64,000 bases of DNA from an uncultured Clostridia bacterium (lineage in GTDB: Bacteria > Bacillota > Clostridia > Lachnospirales > CAG-274): positions 28,983 through 92,982 of the forward strand of contig CANQIA010000006.1 in the NCBI GenBank assembly GCA_947624015.1. Direction: 5' to 3'. The notes beneath the pieces are model-generated. The model ran no database searches. It saw only the letters and a program-made list of their open reading frames with translations, and was not told where the DNA came from. Below are positions 47,145-56,010 of this stretch, one piece after another; the first letter of the stretch is position 1; each line of letters starts with the position of its first letter. A program made the position numbers and the translations under genes.

Positions 47145-48440
47145 TCATATTGCCTTAAACGCCTCCTCCAGATCTTCAATAATATCGTCGATATGCTCGG
47201 TGCCTATTGAAAGCCTTACCGTATTGGGCTTTATGCCCTGCTCTGCCAGCTCCTCATCGCTGAGCTGAGAATGAGTCGTGCTTGCAGGGTGTATCACGAG
47301 AGATTTAACATCGGCAACATTTGCAAGAAGTGAAAATATCTGCAAATTGTCTATGAACCTCTTTGCCTCTTGGGCGCCGCCCTTTACCTCAAATGTAAAT
47401 ATGGAGCCGCCTCCATTTGGAAAATACTTTTTATATATAGCGTTTGTAGGGTTATCGGGAAGAGACGGATGATTTACGCTCTCTACCTTTGGATGCTTTG
47501 TAAGATATTCTATTACCTTTTTTGTATTTTCAACATGTCTTTCCACTCTTAAGGACAAGGTCTCAAGTCCTTGGAGAAACAGGAAGGCATGAAAAGGCGA
47601 AAGAGTAGCGCCTGTATCTCTCAGCAATATGGCTCTTATCTTTGTAACAAAGGCGGCAGCTCCCACAGCCTTTGTAAAGCTGATACCGTGATAGCTGGGA
47701 TTGGGTTCTGTAAGTGACGGGAACCTGCCGCTTGCCTCCCAGTCAAATTTACCGCTGTCAACTATTACGCCGCCTATTGCGGTACCGTGTCCCCCTATGA
47801 ACTTTGTAGCCGAATGTACCACAATGTCTGCGCCGTATTCAAAGGGTCTTACAAGATAAGGTGTGGCAAATGTATTGTCAACTACAAGAGGGATGCCGTT
47901 TTTATGAGCCGCTTCAGCATATTTTTCAATATCCACGGCATTTGAATTGGGATTTCCCAAGGTCTCTATAAATACCGCCTTTGTATTATCGTCTATTGCA
48001 TTTTGAAGCTCCTCTATATCCTCAGGCTCTACAAACTTGGCTGTTATGCCGTATTCGGGAAGCGTATGGGCAAGGAGATTATAGGTGCCGCCGTAAATGG
48101 TCTTTACCGATACTATATTATCTCCTGCATGGGCAAGATTTCTGAAGGTGTAATCTATTGCCGCTGCGCCGCTGGCAACTGCAAGAGCCGCAACGCCTCC
48201 TTCAAGAGCGGCTATCCTCCTTTCAAATATATCCTGAGTGGGATTTGTAAGTCTTCCGTATATATTGCCCGGATCGGAAAGCCCAAATCTTGCCGCAGCA
48301 TGATCCGAATTATGGAAGACATAGGAGCTGGTCTGATATATAGGCACCGCTCTCGAATCCGTAACGGGATCCGGGCTTTCCTGTCCTATATGTAGCTGCT
48401 TTGTTTCAAACCTTAGATCTCTTTCGCTTATTGTACTCAT
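47145..48440 (-). CDS. metY: O-acetylhomoserine sulfhydrylase (MetY family)
   Basis: The 431-residue PLP enzyme has the lysine in VVHSATKFIGGHG and the N-terminal MetY opening FETKQLHIGQES. The C-terminal end has SIGTEHIDDIIEDLEEA. It makes homocysteine from O-acetylhomoserine and sulfide, which agrees with the acetyl-type MetA at 35766. A strong promoter with flanking repeat boxes lies upstream. A small inverted repeat (CTGTACA at 47105 with TGTACAG at 47124) lies downstream without a T-run. Confidence 0.93.
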   Translation of the reverse strand: MSTISERDLRFETKQLHIGQESPDPVTDSRAVPIYQTSSYVFHNSDHAAARFGLSDPGNIYGRLTNPTQDIFERRIAALEGGVAALAVASGAAAIDYTFRNLAHAGDNIVSVKTIYGGTYNLLAHTLPEYGITAKFVEPEDIEELQNAIDDNTKAVFIETLGNPNSNAVDIEKYAEAAHKNGIPLVVDNTFATPYLVRPFEYGADIVVHSATKFIGGHGTAIGGVIVDSGKFDWEASGRFPSLTEPNPSYHGISFTKAVGAAAFVTKIRAILLRDTGATLSPFHAFLFLQGLETLSLRVERHVENTKKVIEYLTKHPKVESVNHPSLPDNPTNAIYKKYFPNGGGSIFTFEVKGGAQEAKRFIDNLQIFSLLANVADVKSLVIHPASTTHSQLSDEELAEQGIKPNTVRLSIGTEHIDDIIEDLEEAFKAI

Positions 48441-48482
48441 ATTATTTTACCTCCGTTTTATTATTTTGTATATTTCCTATTG

Positions 48483-48496
48483 GTTTAATATGAATT
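48483..48496 (-). promoter_or_regulatory. Repeat box A, downstream of the metY -10
   Basis: The minus strand reads AATTCATATTAAAC. It lies just after the -10 box, near the transcription start. Box B at 48551 has the same 14 bases. Confidence 0.55.
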
Positions 48497-48504
48497 ATGT
48501 GGGT

Positions 48505-48533
48505 ATAATATCACATTGTTTTCCATTTGTCAA
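48505..48533 (-). promoter_or_regulatory. Promoter of metY
   Basis: Minus strand: TTGACA (48528-48533), 17 bases, TATTAT (48505-48510). The 274-base gap to yicC holds this promoter, three AATTCATATT boxes, and otherwise only AT-rich sequence. Confidence 0.85.
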
Positions 48534-48550
48534 TACCTATTTTCATATTT

Positions 48551-48564
48551 GTTTAATATGAATT
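48551..48564 (-). promoter_or_regulatory. Repeat box B, upstream of the metY -35
   Basis: The minus strand reads AATTCATATTAAAC, identical to box A, 68 bases away and in the same orientation. A shorter third copy, AATTCATATT, is at 48613-48622. The arrangement around the promoter resembles an operator. Confidence 0.55.
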
Positions 48565-48714
48565 GAAATTATTTTTGTATTTTATTATGATTTAAGGGCA
48601 ATTTATTAATAAAATATGAATTGTTTAAATATTTTGTTGAAAAAGCTTTTCTTTTCACAATGAATATTGTATACTTATCTTTAAACAGAAGAAATCAGAA
48701 ACGAGGTATTTAAA

Positions 48715-49596
48715 ATGCATAGTATGACAGGCTACGGCCGAGGCGAATGCACTCTCTATAACAGGAAATTTGTTGTGGAGATAAAGGCAGTGAACCACAG
48801 ATATAATGATGTAACCGTAAAAATGCCGAGGATCATGCTGCCCTATGAGGATAAACTCAAAAAGCTCATAGGCTCTAAGGTATTCAGAGGAAAAACAGAC
48901 GTTTACGTTACCTTTGAGACCTTTTCAAAGGACGATGTGTCCATAAGCGTAAACGAAAGCGTAGCTGAAAGCTATATAGACGCTTTAAATGTACTTATGG
49001 AAAAGTACGGTATAGACGACAGCATATCTCTCGACCTTGTGGCAAAATTCCCCGATGTTATATCCGTTGAAAAGGGTCCCCTCAGCGAAAACGCAGGGGA
49101 TGAAATAGAGGAATGCCTTACAAAGGCAGCCCAAGAGGCTATCGACAATTTTGTAGCTATGAGAGAAAGAGAGGGCGAGGCTCTCAGAATAAACATATTG
49201 GAAAAGCTTGAAATAATCAAAAGCTACGTCGATACCATAAACGAAAGAGCGCCTCTCGTTGCCGAGGAATACAAGGCAAGGCTTACGGAAAAGCTCAATG
49301 AGCTTGAGGAAATAAAAGCAGACGAGTCCAGAATACTTACAGAAGTACTTATATTTTCAGACAAGGCTTGTATAGATGAAGAGATCACCAGAATGTACAG
49401 CCATATAGAGCAGATGAGAGCCATACTGAACGAAACCGTTCCCGTAGGTCGTAAGCTGGACTTTCTTGTTCAGGAAATGAACAGGGAAGTAAACACTATG
49501 GGTTCCAAGTCCAACGACCTTAAGATAACAGGCGTTGTTGTGGATACAAAAAGCGAGCTGGAAAAGATAAGAGAACAGATACAGAATATTGAATAG
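48715..49596 (+). CDS. yicC: YicC-family protein (endoribonuclease-like)
   Basis: The 293-residue protein has the YicC opening MHSMTGYGRGE and the C-terminal DUF1732 part with VGRKLDFLVQEMNREVNTMGSK. Recent work assigns RNase activity to YicC proteins; the physiological target here is unknown. It is 9 bases before gmk, as yloC precedes gmk in Bacillus, but remA, which lies between them there, is absent. Confidence 0.92.
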   Translation: MHSMTGYGRGECTLYNRKFVVEIKAVNHRYNDVTVKMPRIMLPYEDKLKKLIGSKVFRGKTDVYVTFETFSKDDVSISVNESVAESYIDALNVLMEKYGIDDSISLDLVAKFPDVISVEKGPLSENAGDEIEECLTKAAQEAIDNFVAMREREGEALRINILEKLEIIKSYVDTINERAPLVAEEYKARLTEKLNELEEIKADESRILTEVLIFSDKACIDEEITRMYSHIEQMRAILNETVPVGRKLDFLVQEMNREVNTMGSKSNDLKITGVVVDTKSELEKIREQIQNIE

Positions 49597-49605
49597 AGGT
49601 ATATT

Positions 49606-50220
49606 ATGAACAATAATAAAAACGGTCTCCTATTTGTGATCTCCGGTCCCTCGGGCGCAGGCAAGGGAACTGTGGTCAACGAGCTGCTTAAAACGGAAGA
49701 GCTTGAGCTTTCCATATCCGCTACTACAAGAAAGCCCCGACCAGAGGACAGGGACGGCATAAACTATTTTTTCATGGACGAAGAAAAATTCAAGGGCATG
49801 ATAGAAAACGATCAGTTCTTTGAATATGCCATGTTTGGCGGAAATTATTACGGCACTCCCAAGCAATACGTTTTAGACCGATTAAGCGAAGGAAAAGATG
49901 TAATACTTGAAATAGAGGTACAGGGCGCCTTACAGGTAAAGTCGGCTGTGCCCGAGGCGGTTCTCATATTTGTAATGCCCCAAACACTTACAGAGCTTGG
50001 TTCAAGGCTTAAAGGCAGAGCCACGGAAAGCGCCGAGCAGATAGAAAAGAGAATGGAAAGAGCCGCAGAGGAAGTAGAATATATAAGCGCCTATGACTAC
50101 ATAGTCATAAACGATAAGGTAGATGACACGGTGGAAAAGCTCAAGGCGATCATTTCCTCCGAAAGAGCAAAGGCAATAAATAACAGAAATATAATAAAAA
50201 AGTTTAAAGGAGAAATTTAA
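49606..50220 (+). CDS. gmk: Guanylate kinase
   Basis: The 204-residue enzyme has the P-loop GPSGAGKGTV and the GMP-binding SATTRKPRPEDRDGINYFF. It phosphorylates GMP to GDP. It precedes rpoZ by a single base. Confidence 0.96.
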   Translation: MNNNKNGLLFVISGPSGAGKGTVVNELLKTEELELSISATTRKPRPEDRDGINYFFMDEEKFKGMIENDQFFEYAMFGGNYYGTPKQYVLDRLSEGKDVILEIEVQGALQVKSAVPEAVLIFVMPQTLTELGSRLKGRATESAEQIEKRMERAAEEVEYISAYDYIVINDKVDDTVEKLKAIISSERAKAINNRNIIKKFKGEI

Positions 50221-50221
50221 A

Positions 50222-50683
50222 ATGTTAAAGCCATCATATGCAGAACTTATGGATATTATGAACAAGGACTCACAGGAGCATGTTACAAGCCGCTATACAA
50301 TAGTAATAGCCGCTGCCAAAAGAGCAAGGCAAATAATAGACGGCGACGAGGCAATGATAGAGGATCCTATGGAAAATAAGCCTGTGTCAACAGCCGTTGA
50401 AGAAATAAGGGAAGGCAAAATAAAGGTGGTACCAGAAGGTCAGGGTACCGTGCTTAAGCCTGTGGTAAAGGAAAAAGACAGAGACAAGGATAAGGACGAT
50501 ATCAAAAAGGAATTAAAGGAAAATATGGCAGCAGAGGAAGAGGAAGACAGCAGAGAGGATATTGCCCTTGACGATAACGACGAGGATATGCCTTTAGAAG
50601 AGGCTCAGGAAAGCAATATCGTGGAGGATGACGTTGTAGAGATCGTAGACGACGATCTGGAGGAAATAATATCCGAGGAATAA
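50222..50683 (+). CDS. rpoZ: RNA polymerase omega subunit with long acidic tail
   Basis: The first ~70 of 153 residues match omega (MLKPSYAELM, TSRYTIVIAAAKRARQI, ENKPVSTAVEEI). The usual length is 70-90; the remaining ~75 residues are a charged Lys/Asp/Glu tail with no known fold. Omega helps RNA polymerase assembly and binds ppGpp in some bacteria. RBS AAAGGAG lies just before the ATG. Confidence 0.92.
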   Translation: MLKPSYAELMDIMNKDSQEHVTSRYTIVIAAAKRARQIIDGDEAMIEDPMENKPVSTAVEEIREGKIKVVPEGQGTVLKPVVKEKDRDKDKDDIKKELKENMAAEEEEDSREDIALDDNDEDMPLEEAQESNIVEDDVVEIVDDDLEEIISEE

Positions 50684-50707
50684 AATGCACCGAGAGAAGG
50701 ACAATAT

Positions 50708-52930
50708 ATGAAATATGCCGTTGTAATCATATCCATAGGTCATAAAAATATTGACCACATATTTCATTACGCAATACCTGAAAACCTTGCTGTGGAAACA
50801 GGTATGAGAGTGATCGTACCCTTTGGCAGAGGCAACAGACCTACGGAGGGCTATGTAATAGGCATTACGGACAATACAGATGTAGACGCTTCCACAATAA
50901 AGAATATAAGCAGCATATGTGAGGAATACTCTGTAATAAGCCCAAGAAGGATAGAGCTTGCTGTATGGATGAAGGAAAAGTATTATACCACATTCGGTAG
51001 CTGCTTTAGGTGTATAGTCCCCAAGAAGGTAAATGAGAAAAATTTTGCCTGTGTAAGGCTCAACAGCCAAAACGAGAATATAAACGAGGAAATAGTAAAG
51101 GTATTAAAAAAGGATACTCGGCAAAAAAGAGTGCTGGAGGTGCTTTTAAACGGAGATGAGATACCCGTCAGCCATATAAAGACTCTCCTTGACGTAGACG
51201 ATTCTCCCATAAACGCCCTTATCAAAAAGGGCATACTTATAAAGACCTATGTACAGGAATACAGGGGCAATTTTAATTCCGCTCTTGTGGAAAGGAGCAA
51301 ACCTCCCGTGCTTACGGAGGAGCAGGCGGCTGCGCTATATAAGCTTTACTCCGTTATAGACAGCAAAGATAAAAAGCCCCTACTCATACACGGGGTCACA
51401 GGCAGCGGAAAGACCGAAGTATATATACGGGCTATTGAGAAGGTGCTTTCACAGGGCAAGGAAGCAATAGTACTCGTGCCTGAGATATCTCTTACTCAGC
51501 AGACGGTGGAGCGCTTTGTAGCTCGTTTCGGCAGCAAAGTCGCCGTTACTCATTCAAGGCTGTCAGACGGCGAAAGATACGACCAGTGGACAAGAGCAAG
51601 GCGCAAAGAAATATCGGTTATGATAGGTCCCCGCTCGGCTGTGTTCACTCCCTTTGAAAATCTGGGTATCATAATAATAGATGAGGAACACGAGTCCACT
51701 TACAGATCCGACATACAATCGCCTAAGTACGATGCAAGAGAAATAGCCGAAAAGCTCAGCGAGCTTTACGGCTGCGCAGTAGTATTGGGCAGCGCCACTC
51801 CCTCCCTTTCAAGCTATTATAAGGCTCAAAAGGGCGAGTACGAGCTTATAGAACTTAAGCACAGAGTCAATAACAGCTTCCCTCTTATACATATTGTGGA
51901 TATGAGAAAAGAGATAGCCAAAAGGAATTTTTCGGTATTCAGCGCCGAGCTTAAGAATGCCATAGGCAAAAACCTTGAAAACAAAAGGCAGACCATACTC
52001 TTTCTCAACAGAAGAGGGTACTCCACATTTGTATCCTGCAGAAAGTGCGGATATGTAATGACATGTGACAACTGTAATGTAAGTTATACATACCATAAGG
52101 GCATAAACAGGCTTTCATGCCACTACTGCGGAAAAAGCATAAAGGTACCTAGGATATGCCCTAAGTGCGGTTCCGAATACATAAAGTATTTCGGAGCAGG
52201 CACGGAAAAAATAGAGCAGGAGGTCTTGCGTCTTTTCCCCCAAGCAAAGGTCCTGAGAATGGATATGGACACTACCAGGAGGAAAAACAGCCACCAGACT
52301 ATACTTGAGGATTTCAGAAAAGGCAAAGCCGATATCCTCATCGGCACTCAGATGATAGCAAAGGGACTGGACTTTCCCAATGTGACTCTTGTAGGCGTAA
52401 TGGCTGCCGACCTGTCCCTTAATGTGGGAGATTACAGAAGCGGAGAAAACACATTCCAGCTCGTATCACAGGTCTCAGGCAGAGCGGGCAGAGCAGACAG
52501 CGAGGGAACGGTCTATATACAGACCTATTCTCCCGACAACTACAGCATACGCTATGCCGCTCAGGGCGATTACAAGGGATTTTACAACGAAGAGATAGCT
52601 TTCAGAAAAAATATGAACTATCCGCCTTTTACAAATATTTTTCTCGTTATGATGACAGGGGAAAACGAATATATATTAAGACAGACCCTTTCACAGCTTG
52701 CGGAGATCATGAGGCGCTATAACAAGAATAATATGTTTACACGCTTGGGTCCCACTCCCGCCGTTATTTCCAAAATAAACAACGTATACAGGTGGCAAAT
52801 ATCCGTAAAGTGTGAAAATGAAGATAAAATACGAAACTATGTACTTTTCTGCTTAGACAAGCTGTCAAAGCAAACAGATCTGGATAAGATAAATGTGGGA
52901 CTGTATCTGAATCCCAGCTATATTTTTTAG
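50708..52930 (+). CDS. priA: Primosomal protein N' (replication restart helicase)
   Basis: The 740-residue helicase has Walker [26 protein letters not shown], and eight zinc-binding cysteines in the CRKCGY...CDNC...CHYC...CPKC region. It ends in the C-terminal helicase and restart domain. It reloads the replisome at stalled forks. It starts 24 bases after rpoZ and ends 11 bases before def. Confidence 0.96.
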   Translation: MKYAVVIISIGHKNIDHIFHYAIPENLAVETGMRVIVPFGRGNRPTEGYVIGITDNTDVDASTIKNISSICEEYSVISPRRIELAVWMKEKYYTTFGSCFRCIVPKKVNEKNFACVRLNSQNENINEEIVKVLKKDTRQKRVLEVLLNGDEIPVSHIKTLLDVDDSPINALIKKGILIKTYVQEYRGNFNSALVERSKPPVLTEEQAAALYKLYSVIDSKDKKPLLIHGVTGSGKTEVYIRAIEKVLSQGKEAIVLVPEISLTQQTVERFVARFGSKVAVTHSRLSDGERYDQWTRARRKEISVMIGPRSAVFTPFENLGIIIIDEEHESTYRSDIQSPKYDAREIAEKLSELYGCAVVLGSATPSLSSYYKAQKGEYELIELKHRVNNSFPLIHIVDMRKEIAKRNFSVFSAELKNAIGKNLENKRQTILFLNRRGYSTFVSCRKCGYVMTCDNCNVSYTYHKGINRLSCHYCGKSIKVPRICPKCGSEYIKYFGAGTEKIEQEVLRLFPQAKVLRMDMDTTRRKNSHQTILEDFRKGKADILIGTQMIAKGLDFPNVTLVGVMAADLSLNVGDYRSGENTFQLVSQVSGRAGRADSEGTVYIQTYSPDNYSIRYAAQGDYKGFYNEEIAFRKNMNYPPFTNIFLVMMTGENEYILRQTLSQLAEIMRRYNKNNMFTRLGPTPAVISKINNVYRWQISVKCENEDKIRNYVLFCLDKLSKQTDLDKINVGLYLNPSYIF

Positions 52931-52941
52931 GAGGCAGTAAA

Positions 52942-53415
52942 ATGGCAATAAGAATGGTCAGAGAGCAGAATGAACCTATACTTAGAAAAAAATCCAAAGA
53001 AGTAAAGGAAATAACGCCTAAGATCACAGAGCTTTTAGACGACCTGGCAGAAACTATGTATGAAGCAAACGGCGTAGGACTTGCGGCGCCCCAGGTAGGT
53101 ATGCTCAAAAGAATGGTGGTAATAGACATAGGCGAAGGATTGTTTGAATTGATAAATCCCGTAATACTGGAAAGCTCAGGCACCCAAACAGGAAACGAAG
53201 GCTGCCTTTCTGTACCCGGCAAAATGGGACAGGTCACAAGACCAAACTATGTAAAGGTACAGGCATTGAACAGAGACGGAGAAACAGTTATAATAGAAGG
53301 CGAAGAGCTTATGGCAAGGGCATTATGCCACGAGCTGGATCATCTTGAAGGTATACTCTATACGGATAAGGTAGAGGGAGAGCTTATGGATGCCGAGGAA
53401 GAAGAGGAGGAATAA
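52942..53415 (+). CDS. def: Peptide deformylase
   Basis: The 157-residue enzyme has [18 protein letters not shown] and HELDHLEG, the three metal and active-site motifs. It removes the N-formyl group from new proteins. It ends with an acidic EEEEE tail. fmt begins 1 base later. Confidence 0.96.
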   Translation: MAIRMVREQNEPILRKKSKEVKEITPKITELLDDLAETMYEANGVGLAAPQVGMLKRMVVIDIGEGLFELINPVILESSGTQTGNEGCLSVPGKMGQVTRPNYVKVQALNRDGETVIIEGEELMARALCHELDHLEGILYTDKVEGELMDAEEEEEE

Positions 53416-53416
53416 T

Positions 53417-54343
53417 ATGGATATCGTATTTATGGGGACTCCCGACTTTGCGGTGCCTACCCTTAAAGCCCTTATTGAAAAGCACAATGTAAAAGCCGTT
53501 ATAAGCCAGCCGGACAGACCAAAGGGGCGAGGCAAAAGGCTTCAGCCTACTCCTGTCAAAATGATAGCAGAGCAATATGATATACCGGTATATCAGCCCG
53601 AAAGAATAAAGGATAGTGAATTTACAGCATTTCTGGAAGGGATAAAGGCAGATTTGTTTGTGGTGGTAGCCTACGGTCAAATACTTTCCGAGAGAATACT
53701 GGATATACCCAGGTACGGCTGTATAAATGTACACGGCTCTCTTCTGCCTGAATACAGAGGCGCCGCCCCTATACAGCAAAGCATACTTGACGGCAAGGAT
53801 AAAACGGGAGTTACCATAATGTATATGGAAAAGGGTCTTGATTCGGGAGATATGATACTGCAAAAGGAAATAGAGATCTCTCCCGAGGATACCTACGGTA
53901 CCCTTCACGATAAAATGGCTCCTATCGGCGCAGCCGCTCTCATAGAGGCTCTGGATATGATACAAAAGGGAACCGTACAGGCAAAAAAGCAGGATGAGAG
54001 CCTCTCCACCTATGCCCATATGATTAAAAAAGAAATGGGCAAAATAGACTGGAGCAGACCGTCTGAGGAGATCCGCAACAAAATAAGAGGCTTCAATCCT
54101 GTACCCGGCGCCTATACCACCCTTAACGGCAATGTACTCAAAATATACGCTGCCGATATTACCTGCGGAAGCACAGGAAAATGCGGCGAAATAATCCATG
54201 TTGACAATAAAAAGGGCTTTACGGTCAAAACAGGCGACAGCGCCCTTATTATAAAGGAAATACAGGCAAAAGGCGGAAAGAAAATGAATACTGCCGACTA
54301 TATGAGAGGTCACAGTATCGAAAAAGGAAATATATTAATTTAA
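53417..54343 (+). CDS. fmt: Methionyl-tRNA formyltransferase
   Basis: The 308-residue enzyme has the formyl-transfer motif NVHGSLLPEYRGAAPIQ and the SLLP loop. It adds the formyl group used by initiator tRNA and pairs with def. ATG at 53417 follows GAGGAGG. In many Firmicutes rsmB follows; here the next gene is a zinc peptidase. Confidence 0.96.
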   Translation: MDIVFMGTPDFAVPTLKALIEKHNVKAVISQPDRPKGRGKRLQPTPVKMIAEQYDIPVYQPERIKDSEFTAFLEGIKADLFVVVAYGQILSERILDIPRYGCINVHGSLLPEYRGAAPIQQSILDGKDKTGVTIMYMEKGLDSGDMILQKEIEISPEDTYGTLHDKMAPIGAAALIEALDMIQKGTVQAKKQDESLSTYAHMIKKEMGKIDWSRPSEEIRNKIRGFNPVPGAYTTLNGNVLKIYAADITCGSTGKCGEIIHVDNKKGFTVKTGDSALIIKEIQAKGGKKMNTADYMRGHSIEKGNILI

Positions 54344-54355
54344 GGAGGAGATTTT

Positions 54356-55090
54356 ATGTATTACGGTTATCCTTATATGGCAGGCGGAGGAGCAAATTCA
54401 ATTTTATTTATACTTGTGATAGTAGTTGCCATAGCTACTATGATAATACAGGGAAATGTTACCTCTACATTCAACAAATATGCAAAGAAAGCCAATTCAA
54501 GAGGCTATACAGGCGCAGAAGTAGCTGAAATGCTTTTAAGACAAAACGGTATCACAGACGTAAAGGTACAGGCTATATCAGGTTCCCTTACCGACCATTA
54601 CGATCCTACCAAAAAGGTAATAAACCTTTCACAGCCCGTATACGGCTCCAGAAGCGTTTCGGCTCTGGGCGTTGCCGCTCACGAAACAGGTCATGCAATA
54701 CAGCACGCCAAGGGATATGTACCTCTTGCGCTGCGTTCGGCTATATTCCCTGTTGTAAATTTCAGCGGAAGGATAGCGATGCCCCTGTTCATAATAGGCA
54801 TACTCCTTGCCAGCTTTATACAGAGCTATGCTCTGGCTATTTTAGGAGCGCTGCTTTTTGCGGCAGTAGTATTCTTCCAGGTAATAACTCTTCCCGTGGA
54901 ATTCAATGCTTCCGCAAGAGCTCTTAAAATGCTTGACGAATACGGATATCTTACAGGAAGCGAAAATCAGGAAGCCAGAAAAGTGCTTACGGCAGCAGCC
55001 CTTACCTATGTAGCCGCTGCGGCAGCTTCCGTACTCCAGCTTTTAAGACTGCTGGCTATTATAGGCGCAGGCAACAGAAGAAGAGATTGA
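54356..55090 (+). CDS. Membrane zinc metallopeptidase (YugP family)
   Basis: The 244-residue protein has an N-terminal membrane helix (about 10-32), the zinc motif HETGH in AAHETGHAIQHA, and two or three further membrane helices (about 145-190 and 220-240). The substrate is unknown. It follows fmt by 12 bases and is the last gene before the terminator at 55104. The rsmB-rlmN-prpC-prkC genes that often follow are not here. Confidence 0.88.
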   Translation: MYYGYPYMAGGGANSILFILVIVVAIATMIIQGNVTSTFNKYAKKANSRGYTGAEVAEMLLRQNGITDVKVQAISGSLTDHYDPTKKVINLSQPVYGSRSVSALGVAAHETGHAIQHAKGYVPLALRSAIFPVVNFSGRIAMPLFIIGILLASFIQSYALAILGALLFAAVVFFQVITLPVEFNASARALKMLDEYGYLTGSENQEARKVLTAAALTYVAAAAASVLQLLRLLAIIGAGNRRRD

Positions 55091-55103
55091 TAAGACAAAC
55101 AAA

Positions 55104-55138
55104 AAGAGGGACTGTACTTATTTGGTACGGTCCCTCTT
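55104..55138 (+). terminator. Hairpin terminator after the zinc peptidase gene
   Basis: AAGAGGGACTGTAC (55104-55117) pairs with GTACGGTCCCTCTT (55125-55138) with one G-U pair. The T-run is poor, but position between convergent genes fits a terminator. Confidence 0.65.
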
Positions 55139-55180
55139 ATGATATATGCAATATCTATGCAGATAAAATAAATGCTTTTA

Positions 55181-55915
55181 TTACTCGCCATATATTTTTC
55201 TGACCTCGGCAAGAGCCTTATGAGTTCCTATATCATAGCATTCGCCGTTCATAACATAGGCATATACGCTTTTTTTCTTATGGAGCCACTGGAGAAAATA
55301 TCCCGGCGCATCGGGACTGTTGCCCTCAGCCAGATATTCCTTTATCATTTTGACGGTAGCCCTTGTATACATATATGTAGCAAAGGCAGCCTTGTTGCTC
55401 TTTGGCTTTTGGGGCTTTTCCTCCAGATCAAGCACCTTGCCCTCCTCGTCCAAAAGCACTACTCCCAGTTGTTTTATCATTTCCTTGTCGTCAAATTGCT
55501 TGACGCATACACAGTCGGCATTCTTTGCTCTGAAAAATTCATAGTATTCCTTAAGGCTGTAGGTAAAAAGATTGTCTCCCGCTATTATTATAACATCGTC
55601 ATCAATGTTCCCCTGCTCTATGGTGTATTGGATATCCCCTATTGCTCCCTTTTTGTTCTCATCCGAATCGGTGCCGTCATCGATAACGGTAATAGGCTTT
55701 GAATTGTCCCTTTCCTCTGCCCATTTATTAAAATGCCCTGCGAATTTATGATTGCTTATTACAAAAATGGAATCCACATCATCTAAAGTATTTATTTCAT
55801 CGACAATATAATCAATTATCGCTTTTCCTCCCACTTTCAGAAGAGGCTTCGGTGTATTCATTGTAAGTGGATACAAGCGTGTAGCGTAGCCTGCTACTAA
55901 AATTATGGCTTTCAT
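55181..55915 (-). CDS. Sugar/choline-phosphate nucleotidyltransferase (NTP-transferase family)
   Basis: The 244-residue protein begins AIILVAGYATRLYPLT, the NTP-transferase nucleotide motif, followed by TPKPLLKVGGK. Activated sugars or choline phosphate for the cell surface are likely products, but specificity is not visible. No glycosyltransferase lies adjacent. It has its own promoter at 55950. Confidence 0.85.
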   Translation of the reverse strand: MKAIILVAGYATRLYPLTMNTPKPLLKVGGKAIIDYIVDEINTLDDVDSIFVISNHKFAGHFNKWAEERDNSKPITVIDDGTDSDENKKGAIGDIQYTIEQGNIDDDVIIIAGDNLFTYSLKEYYEFFRAKNADCVCVKQFDDKEMIKQLGVVLLDEEGKVLDLEEKPQKPKSNKAAFATYMYTRATVKMIKEYLAEGNSPDAPGYFLQWLHKKKSVYAYVMNGECYDIGTHKALAEVRKIYGE

Positions 55916-55949
55916 TTAAAAGCTCCTTCCGTGTACAATATACATAGGA

Positions 55950-55978
55950 ATTATACCATACCAAGTATTTCTTTGCAA
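55950..55978 (-). promoter_or_regulatory. Promoter of the nucleotidyltransferase gene
   Basis: Minus strand: TTGCAA (55973-55978), 17 bases, perfect TATAAT (55950-55955), 35 bases before the start. Confidence 0.75.
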
Positions 55979-56010
55979 TAATTATTTAACTTTTTATTAA
56001 CAAATTTGTA

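Noticed and set aside
48441..48714. SAM or T-box riboswitch upstream of metY
   Set aside because: The stretch before metY is short and AT-rich, with no kink-turn, no specifier loop and no terminator stem; only boxes and a promoter are visible.
53417..55090. Missing rsmB-rlmN-prpC-prkC after fmt as a deletion
   Set aside because: Such clusters are often split in Clostridia; the genes may lie elsewhere, and no scar is visible at 55090-55180.
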